From: JAWXBK01 sp034439975 | Lineage (GTDB): Bacteria; Pseudomonadota; Alphaproteobacteria; Dongiales; Dongiaceae | Reading direction: 5' to 3' | NCBI GenBank assembly: GCA_034439975.1 | Contig: JAWXBK010000119.1 | Coordinates: 1-41,603 of the forward strand | DNA length: 41,603 nucleotides | Shown: piece after piece, positions 25,569 through 33,453 of the stretch | How the letters are laid out: each line of letters begins with the position of its first letter | How positions within the stretch are numbered: the first letter of the stretch is position 1 | Translations under genes and position numbers: made by a program | The notes under the pieces: model-generated | The model's input: only the letters and a program-made list of their open reading frames with translations | Database searches by the model: none | What the model was told of the DNA's origin: nothing

Positions 25569-27050
25569 ATGACAAGCATTCGCAAGGTCGCTGTTGTCGG
25601 CAGCGGTGTTATCGGCAGTGGTTGGGCGGCGCGCTGTCTCGCCCGCGGTCTTGAAGTCGTCGCCTGGGATCCCGGCAAGGGTGCCGAGGCGCAGATGCGC
25701 GCCAACGTCGACAATGCCTGGCCGGCGATGGCCAAGCTCGGCATGGTAGCGAGTGCGTCGCAGGACAATCTCACCTTCGTCCCGACGCTCGAGCAGTGCG
25801 TCGCCGATGCGGATTTCATCCAGGAGAACGCGCCCGATCGCGAAGACCTGAAACGCAAATTGTTCAACCAGATCGCCGAGGCTTCTCGGCCCGACGTCCT
25901 GATCGCTTCCTCGTCGTCCGGCTTGTTACCGACCGACATCCAGCGCGAATGCAAGAATCCGGAACGCACGCTGATCGGCCATCCGTTCAACCCGGTTTAT
26001 CTGCTGCCACTGGTCGAACTGGTCGGCGGCAAAAAGACCGCGCCCGAGACGATCACGAAGGCTGCAGATTTCTACCGCACCATCGGCATGTACCCGCTGC
26101 ATGTCCGCAAGGAGATCGAGGGCTACCTGTCCGACCGCCTGCAGGAAGCGCTCTGGCGCGAGGTGCTGCATCTCGTCAATGACGGGGTCGCCACGACCGA
26201 AGAGCTCGATGCGGCGATCGCCTACGGGCCCGGCCTGCGCTGGTCGATCTGGGGCACGAACCTGATCTTCCACCTTGCCGGCGGCGAAGGTGGCATGCGG
26301 CACATGCTGGAACATTTCGGCCCGGCACTCGAACTGCCCTGGACCAAGCTGAAGGCGCCGACCCTGACGCCCGAGCTGATCGACCGGATGGCCAGCGGTA
26401 CCGAATCACAGGCGGCCGGCCGTTCGATCAAAGAACTCGAACGCGTGCGCGACGATTGCCTGATCGCCGTCATGCAGGCGCTGAAGCAGCACAAGCAGGG
26501 CGCGGGTAATGTTCTGATCGAGGACGAAGCGCGCCGCTACCAGTCCCGCAAGCTCCCGCGCTGGAAGCAAGGCGACACCGTGCCGACGCCGTTCGCGGTC
26601 TATGAGGGCGCGGTCGAGATGAACTGGCTCGATTATAACGGCCATATGAGCGAGAGCTTCTATCTCTGGGCGTTCGGAGACGCCACCGACGCGTTGTTCC
26701 GCTATATCGGCGTCGACGACGACTATCGCGCATCGGGCAAGTCCTTCTACACGGTCGAGAGTCACGTCAACTATCACCATGAAGTCGGTGGCGGCGAACC
26801 TCTCAAATACACGACCCAGCTGCTCGACTGCGATTCGAAGCGAATGCACATCTTCAACTGGATGCATCACGGCCGGACCGGCGAGTTGCTGGCAACGACC
26901 GAACAGATGCTTCTCCATGTCGACATGAACGCCAAGCGCGCCGCCACGATACCCGCGGACGTTCAGAAGGCAGTCGATGCGGTGATGGCTGCGCACAAGG
27001 GCCTGCCGACGCCGGACGGCACCGGCCACAAGATCGGCATCAAGCGCTAA
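25569..27050 (+). CDS. lcdH: L-carnitine 3-dehydrogenase fused to a betainyl-CoA thioesterase
   Basis: The 493-residue protein has an N-terminal 3-hydroxyacyl-CoA dehydrogenase-type Rossmann domain (VVGSGVIGSGWAARC), a helical dimerisation domain with GHPFNPVYLLPLVELVGG (about residues 136-155), and from about residue 338 a hot-dog thioesterase domain (MNWLDYNGHMSESFYL, FYTVESHVNY). Such fusions are known in alphaproteobacteria, where the first half oxidises L-carnitine to 3-dehydrocarnitine with NAD and the second hydrolyses betainyl-CoA to glycine betaine. The adjacent BKACE gene supplies the middle step. The thioesterase half is clearly related to the separate protein at 29031-29489. This is the strongest functional anchor for the operon. 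Confidence 0.92.
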   Translation: MTSIRKVAVVGSGVIGSGWAARCLARGLEVVAWDPGKGAEAQMRANVDNAWPAMAKLGMVASASQDNLTFVPTLEQCVADADFIQENAPDREDLKRKLFNQIAEASRPDVLIASSSSGLLPTDIQRECKNPERTLIGHPFNPVYLLPLVELVGGKKTAPETITKAADFYRTIGMYPLHVRKEIEGYLSDRLQEALWREVLHLVNDGVATTEELDAAIAYGPGLRWSIWGTNLIFHLAGGEGGMRHMLEHFGPALELPWTKLKAPTLTPELIDRMASGTESQAAGRSIKELERVRDDCLIAVMQALKQHKQGAGNVLIEDEARRYQSRKLPRWKQGDTVPTPFAVYEGAVEMNWLDYNGHMSESFYLWAFGDATDALFRYIGVDDDYRASGKSFYTVESHVNYHHEVGGGEPLKYTTQLLDCDSKRMHIFNWMHHGRTGELLATTEQMLLHVDMNAKRAATIPADVQKAVDAVMAAHKGLPTPDGTGHKIGIKR

Positions 27051-27060
27051 GGCGCTTAAT

Positions 27061-28221
27061 ATGGATTTTGCGCTCACGCTCGAGCAGGAAATGATCGTCG
27101 ATGCGGCGCGCGCCTTCGTCGAGAAGGAACTCATGCCGCATGAAGACGAGGTCGAGCGCGAGGGCGAAGTTCGCCCCGAGCTCGTCCGCGCCATCCGCGA
27201 CAAGGCGGTCGCCGCCGGCTTTTATGCGGCGAACATGCCGGAAGAACTCGGCGGGGCGGGGCTCGATCATGTAAGCCTGACCTTGCTCGAACGTGAACTG
27301 GGCCGCACGTCCTTTGCGTTGCAATATGCGGTGGCGCGGCCCTCGAACATCCTGCGTGCCTGCAATGCCGAACAGATCGAACGCTATCTGAAACCGACAA
27401 TCCGCGGCGAGCGCGTCGAGTGTCTCGCCTTGACCGAACCGGATGCCGGTTCCGATCTGCGCGGCATGAAGACGCGGGCGGTGCGCGATGGCGATGACTA
27501 TATCGTCAACGGCACCAAGCATTTCATCTCCTATGCCGATGTCGCCGATTACATCGTTTTGTTTGCGGCGACCGGCGAAGAGCAGACCGCCAAGGGCAGC
27601 AAGAAAAAGATTACGTCGTTTCTGGTCGACAAGGATACGACGGGCCTTGACGTTCGGCGCGGCTCGATCGCGGTGTCGCATCGCGGCTTCCATCATTGCA
27701 CGCTGAGTTTCGTCGATGCGCGCGTACCGGCGCGCAATGTGCTCGGCGAAGAACATAAGGGCTTCGACGTCGCCAATCTGTGGCTGGGCGCGACGCGCCT
27801 CACGGTCGCGGCGCAATGTATCGGCCGCGCGCAGCGGGCGCTGAAACTGGCGATCGAGTGGGCGGCTACGCGCAAGCAGTTCGGCCAGGCGATCGGCAAG
27901 TTCCAGGGCACCTCGTTCAAGCTCGCCGACATGGCGACCGAGATCGCGGCTGCGGAAATGCTCACACTGCATGCCGCCTGGAAAACCGATCGCGGTGTCG
28001 TCGCGGATCAGGATTATGCAATGGCCAAGCTCTACGCGACCGAGATGCTGGCGCGCGTGACGGACAATGCCGTGCAGATCTTCGGCGGCATGGGCCTCAT
28101 GGAAGAGGTTGGTGTCGAAAAGCTCTGGCGAGATGCCCGCGTCGAGCGCATCTGGGACGGCACCAGCGAGATCCAGCGGCATATCATATCGCGCGCGCTG
28201 TTACGGCCGCACGAAAACTGA
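27061..28221 (+). CDS. Acyl-CoA dehydrogenase of the carnitine-type operon
   Basis: Single-subunit type acyl-CoA dehydrogenase, 386 residues, starting 10 bp after the fusion gene. All main motifs are present: CLALTEPDAGSDLRGMKTRA in the middle domain, ATRKQFGQAIGKFQGTSFK for FAD binding and IFGGMGLMEEVGVEKLWRD. In the final motif RIWDGTSEIQRHI, Asp366 replaces the usual catalytic Glu. By context it may oxidise gamma-butyrobetainyl-CoA to crotonobetainyl-CoA, as CaiA-related enzymes do in reverse. A more general acyl-CoA substrate is possible. A CoA ligase or transferase to load the substrate is not in the window. Confidence 0.9.
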   Translation: MDFALTLEQEMIVDAARAFVEKELMPHEDEVEREGEVRPELVRAIRDKAVAAGFYAANMPEELGGAGLDHVSLTLLERELGRTSFALQYAVARPSNILRACNAEQIERYLKPTIRGERVECLALTEPDAGSDLRGMKTRAVRDGDDYIVNGTKHFISYADVADYIVLFAATGEEQTAKGSKKKITSFLVDKDTTGLDVRRGSIAVSHRGFHHCTLSFVDARVPARNVLGEEHKGFDVANLWLGATRLTVAAQCIGRAQRALKLAIEWAATRKQFGQAIGKFQGTSFKLADMATEIAAAEMLTLHAAWKTDRGVVADQDYAMAKLYATEMLARVTDNAVQIFGGMGLMEEVGVEKLWRDARVERIWDGTSEIQRHIISRALLRPHEN

Positions 28222-28234
28222 ACGGGAGCGTCCT

Positions 28235-29017
28235 ATGAGCGAAGCGGTCAAGACCGAGACGAAAGATGGTGTGCTGCTGGTCACGCTCGACCGGCCCAAG
28301 GCCAATGCGATCGACTCGCCAACCAGCCGCCGCCTCGGCGAGGTGTTTGCCGCGTTCCGCGACGATCCGGCGCTGCGCGTTGCGATCCTCACCGGCGGGG
28401 GCGACCGGTTCTTTTCCGCGGGCTGGGATCTCAAATCCGCGGCCGAAGGGCACGAGGCGGACGAGGATTACGGGGTCGGTGGATTCGGCGGGATCACGCA
28501 GCTTCCCAATCTCAACAAGCCGTTGATCGCGGCGATCAACGGCATGGCGATCGGCGGCGGCTTTGAGATCGCGCTCGCGGCCGACATGATGGTCGCCTCG
28601 GAAACGGCGGTGTTTGCGCTGCCCGAAACGCGCGTCGGGGTAATCGCGAACTCGGCCTGCATAAGGCTGCCCACCATGATACCGCGGGCGATTGCGATCG
28701 AACTGATGCTGACCGGCCGGCGCATGAGTGCCGACGAGGCGCATAGCTGGGGCCTGGTCAACGACGTGGTGGCACCCGGCAATTTGCTCGATCGCGCTTA
28801 TGAGATCGCCCGCGAAATCGTGCGTGGGGCGCCGCTCGCGGTTGCTGGCACCAAGGAAACGGTTCGGGCCTGCGAGGGCCAGAGCATTGCTGAGGGCTAT
28901 GGCTTGATCGCCGACCGCAAGATCCTCAACTACGAGAAGATGCGGCATTCGGAAGACGCCATCGAGGGACCGCGCGCATTCGCGGAGAAGCGCGATCCGG
29001 TTTGGAAGGGAAGGTAG
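28235..29017 (+). CDS. caiD: CaiD-like crotonobetainyl-CoA hydratase
   Basis: Crotonase-fold protein of 260 residues, close to the 261 of E. coli CaiD. It shares with CaiD, as recalled, FSAGWDLK, AAEG, GGGFEIALAAD, FALPE, LTGRRM and the C-terminal segments HSEDAIEGP and FAEKRDPVWKGR. Both catalytic Glu positions (GGGFE and FALPE) are kept. The following segment reads VIANSACIRLP where most family members have a glycine pair before RLP, so the helix that forms part of the CoA site is altered. Expected reaction: hydration of crotonobetainyl-CoA to L-carnitinyl-CoA. Start ATG 28235 follows GGGAG; the thioesterase gene follows at once. Confidence 0.88.
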   Translation: MSEAVKTETKDGVLLVTLDRPKANAIDSPTSRRLGEVFAAFRDDPALRVAILTGGGDRFFSAGWDLKSAAEGHEADEDYGVGGFGGITQLPNLNKPLIAAINGMAIGGGFEIALAADMMVASETAVFALPETRVGVIANSACIRLPTMIPRAIAIELMLTGRRMSADEAHSWGLVNDVVAPGNLLDRAYEIAREIVRGAPLAVAGTKETVRACEGQSIAEGYGLIADRKILNYEKMRHSEDAIEGPRAFAEKRDPVWKGR

Positions 29018-29021
29018 GAGG
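29017..29021 (+). promoter_or_regulatory. Ribosome binding site deciding the thioesterase start
   Basis: GGAGG abuts the ATG at 29022 with no spacer but lies 9 nt before the in-frame ATG at 29031. The second ATG is therefore the likelier start. The site overlaps the last base of the preceding stop codon. Confidence 0.5.
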
Positions 29022-29030
29022 ATGAGCACA

Positions 29031-29489
29031 ATGCCGATCATCCACCGCGAGACGGTCCTGAAGGATTGGATCGACTATAACGGCCACATGAACGAGGGCT
29101 ATTATCCCGTCGTGTTTTCGCATGCGGCCGACGAGCTGATGGCGATGATCGGCGTGACGCCGGATTACATCAGGTCGACGAAGCTCACCTTTTTTACCGT
29201 CGAATCGCACATCCGCTTTCTCAAGGAAGTGAAGCTCGGCGACCCCCTGACGGTTCGTCTGCAGGTTCTGGGCGTACGCGAGAAGAAATTGCATCTCTGG
29301 TACTGCATGAGCCTGGGTGACGACGGTCCAGAGGTCGCGACGCTGGAATCGATGTGGCTGTTCTACGACGGCAAGGCGGGCACTGTAGGGCCGATCGTTG
29401 CCGAGGTGCGGCGGCTGATCGACGAGATGGTCGATGCCCAAGGCGATCTCCCGACGCCGGACGGGGCCGGGCGGCAAATCGTCCTCTGA
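29031..29489 (+). CDS. Hot-dog thioesterase, paralogue of the carnitine dehydrogenase fusion domain
   Basis: A 152-residue 4HBT-type acyl-CoA thioesterase (155 if ATG 29022 is used). It shares with the C-terminal half of the fusion protein at 25569-27050 the elements WxDYNGHMxE, a GV-DY-S segment, FxTVESHxxxxxEV, and the ending LPTPDGxGxxI, so the two arose from one ancestor. Asp and His in DYNGHM fit the catalytic region of the family. It may hydrolyse carnitinyl-CoA or betainyl-CoA; having two copies in one operon suggests two different CoA esters. It is the last gene of the operon and converges with the desaturase gene 24 bp away. Confidence 0.88.
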   Translation: MPIIHRETVLKDWIDYNGHMNEGYYPVVFSHAADELMAMIGVTPDYIRSTKLTFFTVESHIRFLKEVKLGDPLTVRLQVLGVREKKLHLWYCMSLGDDGPEVATLESMWLFYDGKAGTVGPIVAEVRRLIDEMVDAQGDLPTPDGAGRQIVL

Positions 29490-29513
29490 AGGTCGTTCCC
29501 TGATCTCAGGCCG

Positions 29514-30596
29514 CTACGCCGCGCGGCTGGCGATGCGCGGCCGAAGATAGGCAAGCTCCTGCTCCGATTTTGGGCGACGCCACAGCTCGCTCAATACCGC
29601 CCGCAAACCCGGGCTCACCGTCTTGCGATAGGGCGAATCCGCCGGCAGTTGTGCCATCAGGCGGCGATGGGCCTCGCCCAGATTGTGGTAGGGGATCGCC
29701 GGAAACAAATGATGCAGCGCGTGGTATCGCATCCCGACCGGAAACAGCAGCGGGACCACCGGCGACCATCCGCCGATCGTGATCGAGTCCAGAAGCTGCT
29801 GCGCGTGCGTCAGCTCTCCGCCGCGATTGCAATAGCGGTGCGCCAGCAGATTGCGGAACCAGTTGAGGCCGACGCCCAGCATACCGAGCACATAAATCTC
29901 GGCGATGATCCACCAATGCAGCGTCGTGGTCGCGATGCCGACGATCAGCACGATCATCAACAGTAAGCATCCGATCTCCGCCGGCAGCCACCAGCTCCGG
30001 TCCTCGTTTGGCGGCAGTTCGCGCCGGTACTCCGGGTTGCAGACATAGGACGATGCGCGCTCCAGTACCCAGCGTCGCAGCGGCGGTACGATCAGCGTCA
30101 ACGGTGTCAGCACGAAAAACCGGAACATCGCAAAGGCGGGCAGAAGAAGAATCTGTAGCAGATAGCGCAGAATGATCTCGCGGTTTTCGACACCCATCGG
30201 CAGATACTCTCCGTCTTTGGCTGTGCCGTAATGGCGCCGGTTATGATGGTCGCGATGGTTGGCGTACATGAAGCTCGGTGTCAGCATCGGCAGGCCGAAC
30301 AGCACATTCCATACGACCTTGAAGCCGGTCATATGCCGCGCCGGCATATGTACGATTTCGTGAATGAAGACGCCGGTGCGGAAAATCGCGAATCCGGCGA
30401 CGACCCACATCACAATCTGAAGCCAGCTAAAATTGGGTTCGGCGAAATACACAATCGTGGCGCCGGCGGCGATCGAATAGGAGATCGCGAAATCGATCCA
30501 GTACAGGATCGGTTTGTGGTGGAACAAGTCCGCAACGATCAACCGCGCTTCGTCGACGGCGAAATCGCTGGTCTCAGCCGGCATGAACCTGCTCAT
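29514..30596 (-). CDS. Membrane fatty acid desaturase
   Basis: Di-iron integral membrane desaturase, 360 residues. The three histidine boxes are present: HEIVH (79-83), HRDHH (114-118, extended by NRRH) and HALHH (292-296). Hydrophobic segments lie at about 38-51, 59-77 and between boxes 2 and 3 (PAFAMFRFFVLTPLTLIV and a later pair). It should introduce a double bond into an acyl chain or a related lipid in the inner membrane; carotenoid or sphingolipid-type substrates are alternatives. AGGAG lies 9 nt before the start at 30596. It is divergent from the CorA-type gene with a 254-bp gap and has no obvious partner among its neighbours. Confidence 0.88.
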   Translation of the reverse strand: MSRFMPAETSDFAVDEARLIVADLFHHKPILYWIDFAISYSIAAGATIVYFAEPNFSWLQIVMWVVAGFAIFRTGVFIHEIVHMPARHMTGFKVVWNVLFGLPMLTPSFMYANHRDHHNRRHYGTAKDGEYLPMGVENREIILRYLLQILLLPAFAMFRFFVLTPLTLIVPPLRRWVLERASSYVCNPEYRRELPPNEDRSWWLPAEIGCLLLMIVLIVGIATTTLHWWIIAEIYVLGMLGVGLNWFRNLLAHRYCNRGGELTHAQQLLDSITIGGWSPVVPLLFPVGMRYHALHHLFPAIPYHNLGEAHRRLMAQLPADSPYRKTVSPGLRAVLSELWRRPKSEQELAYLRPRIASRAA

Positions 30597-30665
30597 TCGC
30601 GACGACTCCTGTCGACCTGTCCTGACTTGCGTCCCTGATCAGCGCCGCACAGGTCCGCATGGAAT

Positions 30666-30693
30666 AATGTAGCCCGCCGGCGGCAATGGACAA
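30666..30693 (-). promoter_or_regulatory. Candidate promoter of the desaturase gene
   Basis: On the minus strand TTGTCC (30693-30688) and TACATT (30671-30666) are separated by 16 nt, each with about 4/6 consensus bases. They would start a transcript about 60 nt before the desaturase start. The remainder of the 30597-30850 gap shows no gene. Confidence 0.3.
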
Positions 30694-30850
30694 GGGCGGA
30701 GGCGCTGTTGCTGCGCAGGAGCCTGCATATTCTCCGGTACTGCGCGCCGATGCCGCGTCTCGCTTCCGCCGGGGCGGAGCGGGGGCTAGCATGGCCGCGG
30801 CGATTGGCCGTTTCGTGTCGATTTGACCCATCACAAGGAGGCGCGGGCCC

Positions 30851-31834
30851 ATGCTCCGTGCATACGGTTCTCAAGGCGACCGGCTGGTCGAACTTCCCGT
30901 CGCCGAGTCGGTCCTGCCGGCGGGTGCCATCTGGATCGATGCGCTCGATCCGACCCCCGAAGAGCGCGCTTTGATCGAACAGGGCTGCGGCCTCGCTTTG
31001 CCGAGTGCGGAAGAGATGAGCGAGATCGAGGAATCGAGCCGGCTCTATCTCGACGACGGCAAAATTCATATGACGGTGCTCATTCCGATCGCCGCCGACA
31101 CGTCCGATCCCAGCACCGCCGAGGCGACATTCATTCTCGATAAGGACCGGCTCATTACCTTGCGCCATGCCGATCCGCGACCCTTCCAGACCTTCGCCGC
31201 GCGCTGCACCAAGGAAGCAGGCTCGCCCATGACCAGCGATCTGGTGACGGTCGCGCTGGCCGAGACGATCGTCGACCGCCTCGCCGATCTCATGCAGCGG
31301 GTCGATCGCGAGCTCGATGCGATCGGGCGTCGGATCTTCGGCGAAAGCGGCCGCAAGCGCGATCGCAACGGCCTTGCCGAGCGCGAGTTCTCCGTCGTGC
31401 TGAAACGGCTCGGGCGCGCCAACCGGCTCGATTCGATGGTTCGCGACAGTCTGCTGACCATCGCGCGGATAACGCCCTATCTGCGCCAGCAGGCGGCATC
31501 CTGGGCGCATCCCGAAACAATGGGTCGGCTTGAGACGCTGGGTCGCGATATCCGATCGCTGTCGGACTACGACGCGCAGATAAACCAGGAAGTGACCTTC
31601 CTGCTCGAGGCCACGCTTGGCCTCATCAGCGTACGGCAGAACGCGATCATCAAGGTGTTCTCGGTCGCTGCCGTGCTGTTTCTGCCGCCGACCATCGTTG
31701 CGTCGGTTTACGGCATGAACTTCCGGTACATGCCCGAGCTCGACTGGCTCCTGGGTTACCCCATGGCTGTCGTTTTGATGATCGCTTCGGGGCTCGGCTG
31801 CTTCTGGATATTCAAATGGCGCGGTTGGCTCTGA
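30851..31834 (+). CDS. corA: CorA-type magnesium/divalent cation transporter
   Basis: Pentameric divalent cation channel, 327 residues. The C-terminal two-helix membrane part carries the diagnostic GMN motif (VYGMNFRYMPE) followed by the last helix and a basic end (FKWRGWL). The N-terminal cytoplasmic domain is acidic and mostly helical, with a long stalk (LETLGRDIRSLSDYDAQINQEVTFLLEATLG). The start ATG 30851 follows AAGGAGG. It is convergent with an SDR gene, with 3 bp between the stops. Ion choice (Mg, Co, Ni or Zn) cannot be told; the family default is magnesium. Confidence 0.92.
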   Translation: MLRAYGSQGDRLVELPVAESVLPAGAIWIDALDPTPEERALIEQGCGLALPSAEEMSEIEESSRLYLDDGKIHMTVLIPIAADTSDPSTAEATFILDKDRLITLRHADPRPFQTFAARCTKEAGSPMTSDLVTVALAETIVDRLADLMQRVDRELDAIGRRIFGESGRKRDRNGLAEREFSVVLKRLGRANRLDSMVRDSLLTIARITPYLRQQAASWAHPETMGRLETLGRDIRSLSDYDAQINQEVTFLLEATLGLISVRQNAIIKVFSVAAVLFLPPTIVASVYGMNFRYMPELDWLLGYPMAVVLMIASGLGCFWIFKWRGWL

Positions 31835-31837
31835 GCC

Positions 31838-32593
31838 TCACGGCATCACGCTGCCGCCATTGGGGTTGAGTGTCTGCCCGGTCATGAACGAGGCGCCGGG
31901 GCCGGCGAGAAAGACGGCGCTGGCCGCGACTTCGCTCACATCGCCGATCCGCGCCATCGGGCTGTCGAGCTCCTGTTCCAGCACGTCGGGATTCGAGAGC
32001 GAGCGCCGCAGCATCGGCGTTTCGATCGGGCCCGGTGCGATGGCATTAACCAGAATTTCCGGCGCAAGTTCGCGCGCCCAAGATCGGGTGAGGGCGAGCA
32101 CCGCGCCTTTCGACGCGCAATAGGCCGAGAAATTCGCGCGACCGAGATAGCCGAGGTCCGAGGCGAAATTAATGATCCGACCTTCGCCGCTGCCCTGGCG
32201 CATGGCCGCGATGCCAGCGCGCCCGACGAGGAAGGTGCCCCGCAGATTTACGGCAATCGTGCGGTCGAAAACCGCCGTGTCATGATCGGTGAGCGGCTCT
32301 TCATCCATGATGCCGGCAGCATTCACCAGAATGTCGAGCCCACCGAGTTTCGGTATCGCCGCGGCGAACAACCCGGCGACCGCCGCTTCGTCGGCGACGT
32401 CGGCGGGCAGCGCAAACCCGTCGCCGCCCGCCGCCCGGATCCGCTGGATGGCATCGTTCGGCGGGGCATCGGGCGGGTAGTAAGCGAGGCAGACTTTCGC
32501 ACCCTCGGCCGCATAGGCCTCGGCGATGGCGCGGCCGATGCCGCTGCCGGCGCCGGTGATCAGCGCCCGCTTGCCCTGAAGAATGCCGGTCAT
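31838..32593 (-). CDS. Short-chain dehydrogenase/reductase (SDR) linked to a TauABC-like importer
   Basis: NAD(P)-dependent oxidoreductase of 251 residues with TGAGSGIG (cofactor), NAAG, NFASDLG with the catalytic Ser region, and YCASK. The ending LNPNGGSVMP replaces the common VDGG. The start at 32593 is chosen because MTGILQGKRALITGA is a normal SDR N-terminus; the frame continues upstream only over the ATPase gene. It is the last gene of a minus-strand run (binding protein, permease, ATPase, SDR), 22 bp after the ATPase, and so probably acts on the imported compound or a product of it. The substrate is unknown. Confidence 0.87.
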   Translation of the reverse strand: MTGILQGKRALITGAGSGIGRAIAEAYAAEGAKVCLAYYPPDAPPNDAIQRIRAAGGDGFALPADVADEAAVAGLFAAAIPKLGGLDILVNAAGIMDEEPLTDHDTAVFDRTIAVNLRGTFLVGRAGIAAMRQGSGEGRIINFASDLGYLGRANFSAYCASKGAVLALTRSWARELAPEILVNAIAPGPIETPMLRRSLSNPDVLEQELDSPMARIGDVSEVAASAVFLAGPGASFMTGQTLNPNGGSVMP

Positions 32594-32615
32594 GGATTGC
32601 GCTCGGGCACTGGCG

Positions 32616-33440
32616 TCATGCGACAACCGGCCGTTCCAGCTCCTCGGTGCGCCGCGCCTGAACGCGCATCGCCTCGAGAACATGGTTGCGCAGATGGAAG
32701 AATGCCTGTGTCTCCTTGGTCTCGAGCGTGCGGTCGCCGGGAATGTGATCGCCGACCTGGACTTCTTCAATGATCGTCGCTGGCCGCGCCGAGAACATGA
32801 TGATGCGATCGGCCAGAAACACGGCCTCTTCGACGTCGTGCGTGACGAAGATGACGGTCTTGCGTTCGCTGCGATTGATGCCGAGAAGCTGATACTGGAG
32901 AAACTCGCGTGTCTGCGCATCGAGCGCGCCGAAGGGTTCGTCCATCAGCAGCACGTCGGGGCCCGCGGCGAGCGTCCGGGCGATCGCCACGCGCTGCCGC
33001 ATGCCGCCCGAAATGCGATTCACATAGAAGCCCGCAAAATCGGTCAGGCCGACCAGGCCCATATAGTGCCGTGCGATGCGCTCCTTCTCGGCCTTGTCGA
33101 CATCATCACGATATTTGAGGCCGAAGCGGATATTCTCGTAGACCGTGAGCCAGGGGAAAGACGAATATGCCTGAAACACCATGCCCTTGCGGCGGTCGGG
33201 CCCGGTCACGCGCTCGCCCGCGAGGCGGATTTCGCCGCTCGTCGCCGTTTCGAGACCACCCACCATCCGCATCAGCGTGGTCTTGCCGCAGCCCGATGGC
33301 CCCAGAAAAACGACGAACTGGCCTTCCTCGATGTCGATCGAAACATTGTCGATGACCTTGACCGCCTTCTGCTTGCGATCCTGCGGCTCGAAGATCTTCG
33401 TGATGCCGTCGATTGCGATGAATGCGTCCTTGTTCGTCAT
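32616..33440 (-). CDS. TauB/SsuB-like ABC transporter ATPase
   Basis: ATPase of a nitrate/sulfonate/taurine-type importer, 274 residues. Walker A is GPSGCGKTT (residues 47-55); also visible are the Q-loop VFQAYSSFPWLTV, the signature ISGGMRQRV, Walker B VLLMDEPFGALD and the switch His in VTHDVEEAVFLAD, all standard. An in-frame ATG at 33449 would add three residues. It lies between the permease (13 bp upstream) and the SDR gene. Confidence 0.93.
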   Translation of the reverse strand: MTNKDAFIAIDGITKIFEPQDRKQKAVKVIDNVSIDIEEGQFVVFLGPSGCGKTTLMRMVGGLETATSGEIRLAGERVTGPDRRKGMVFQAYSSFPWLTVYENIRFGLKYRDDVDKAEKERIARHYMGLVGLTDFAGFYVNRISGGMRQRVAIARTLAAGPDVLLMDEPFGALDAQTREFLQYQLLGINRSERKTVIFVTHDVEEAVFLADRIIMFSARPATIIEEVQVGDHIPGDRTLETKETQAFFHLRNHVLEAMRVQARRTEELERPVVA

Positions 33441-33453
33441 GTCTGGCATCTCT

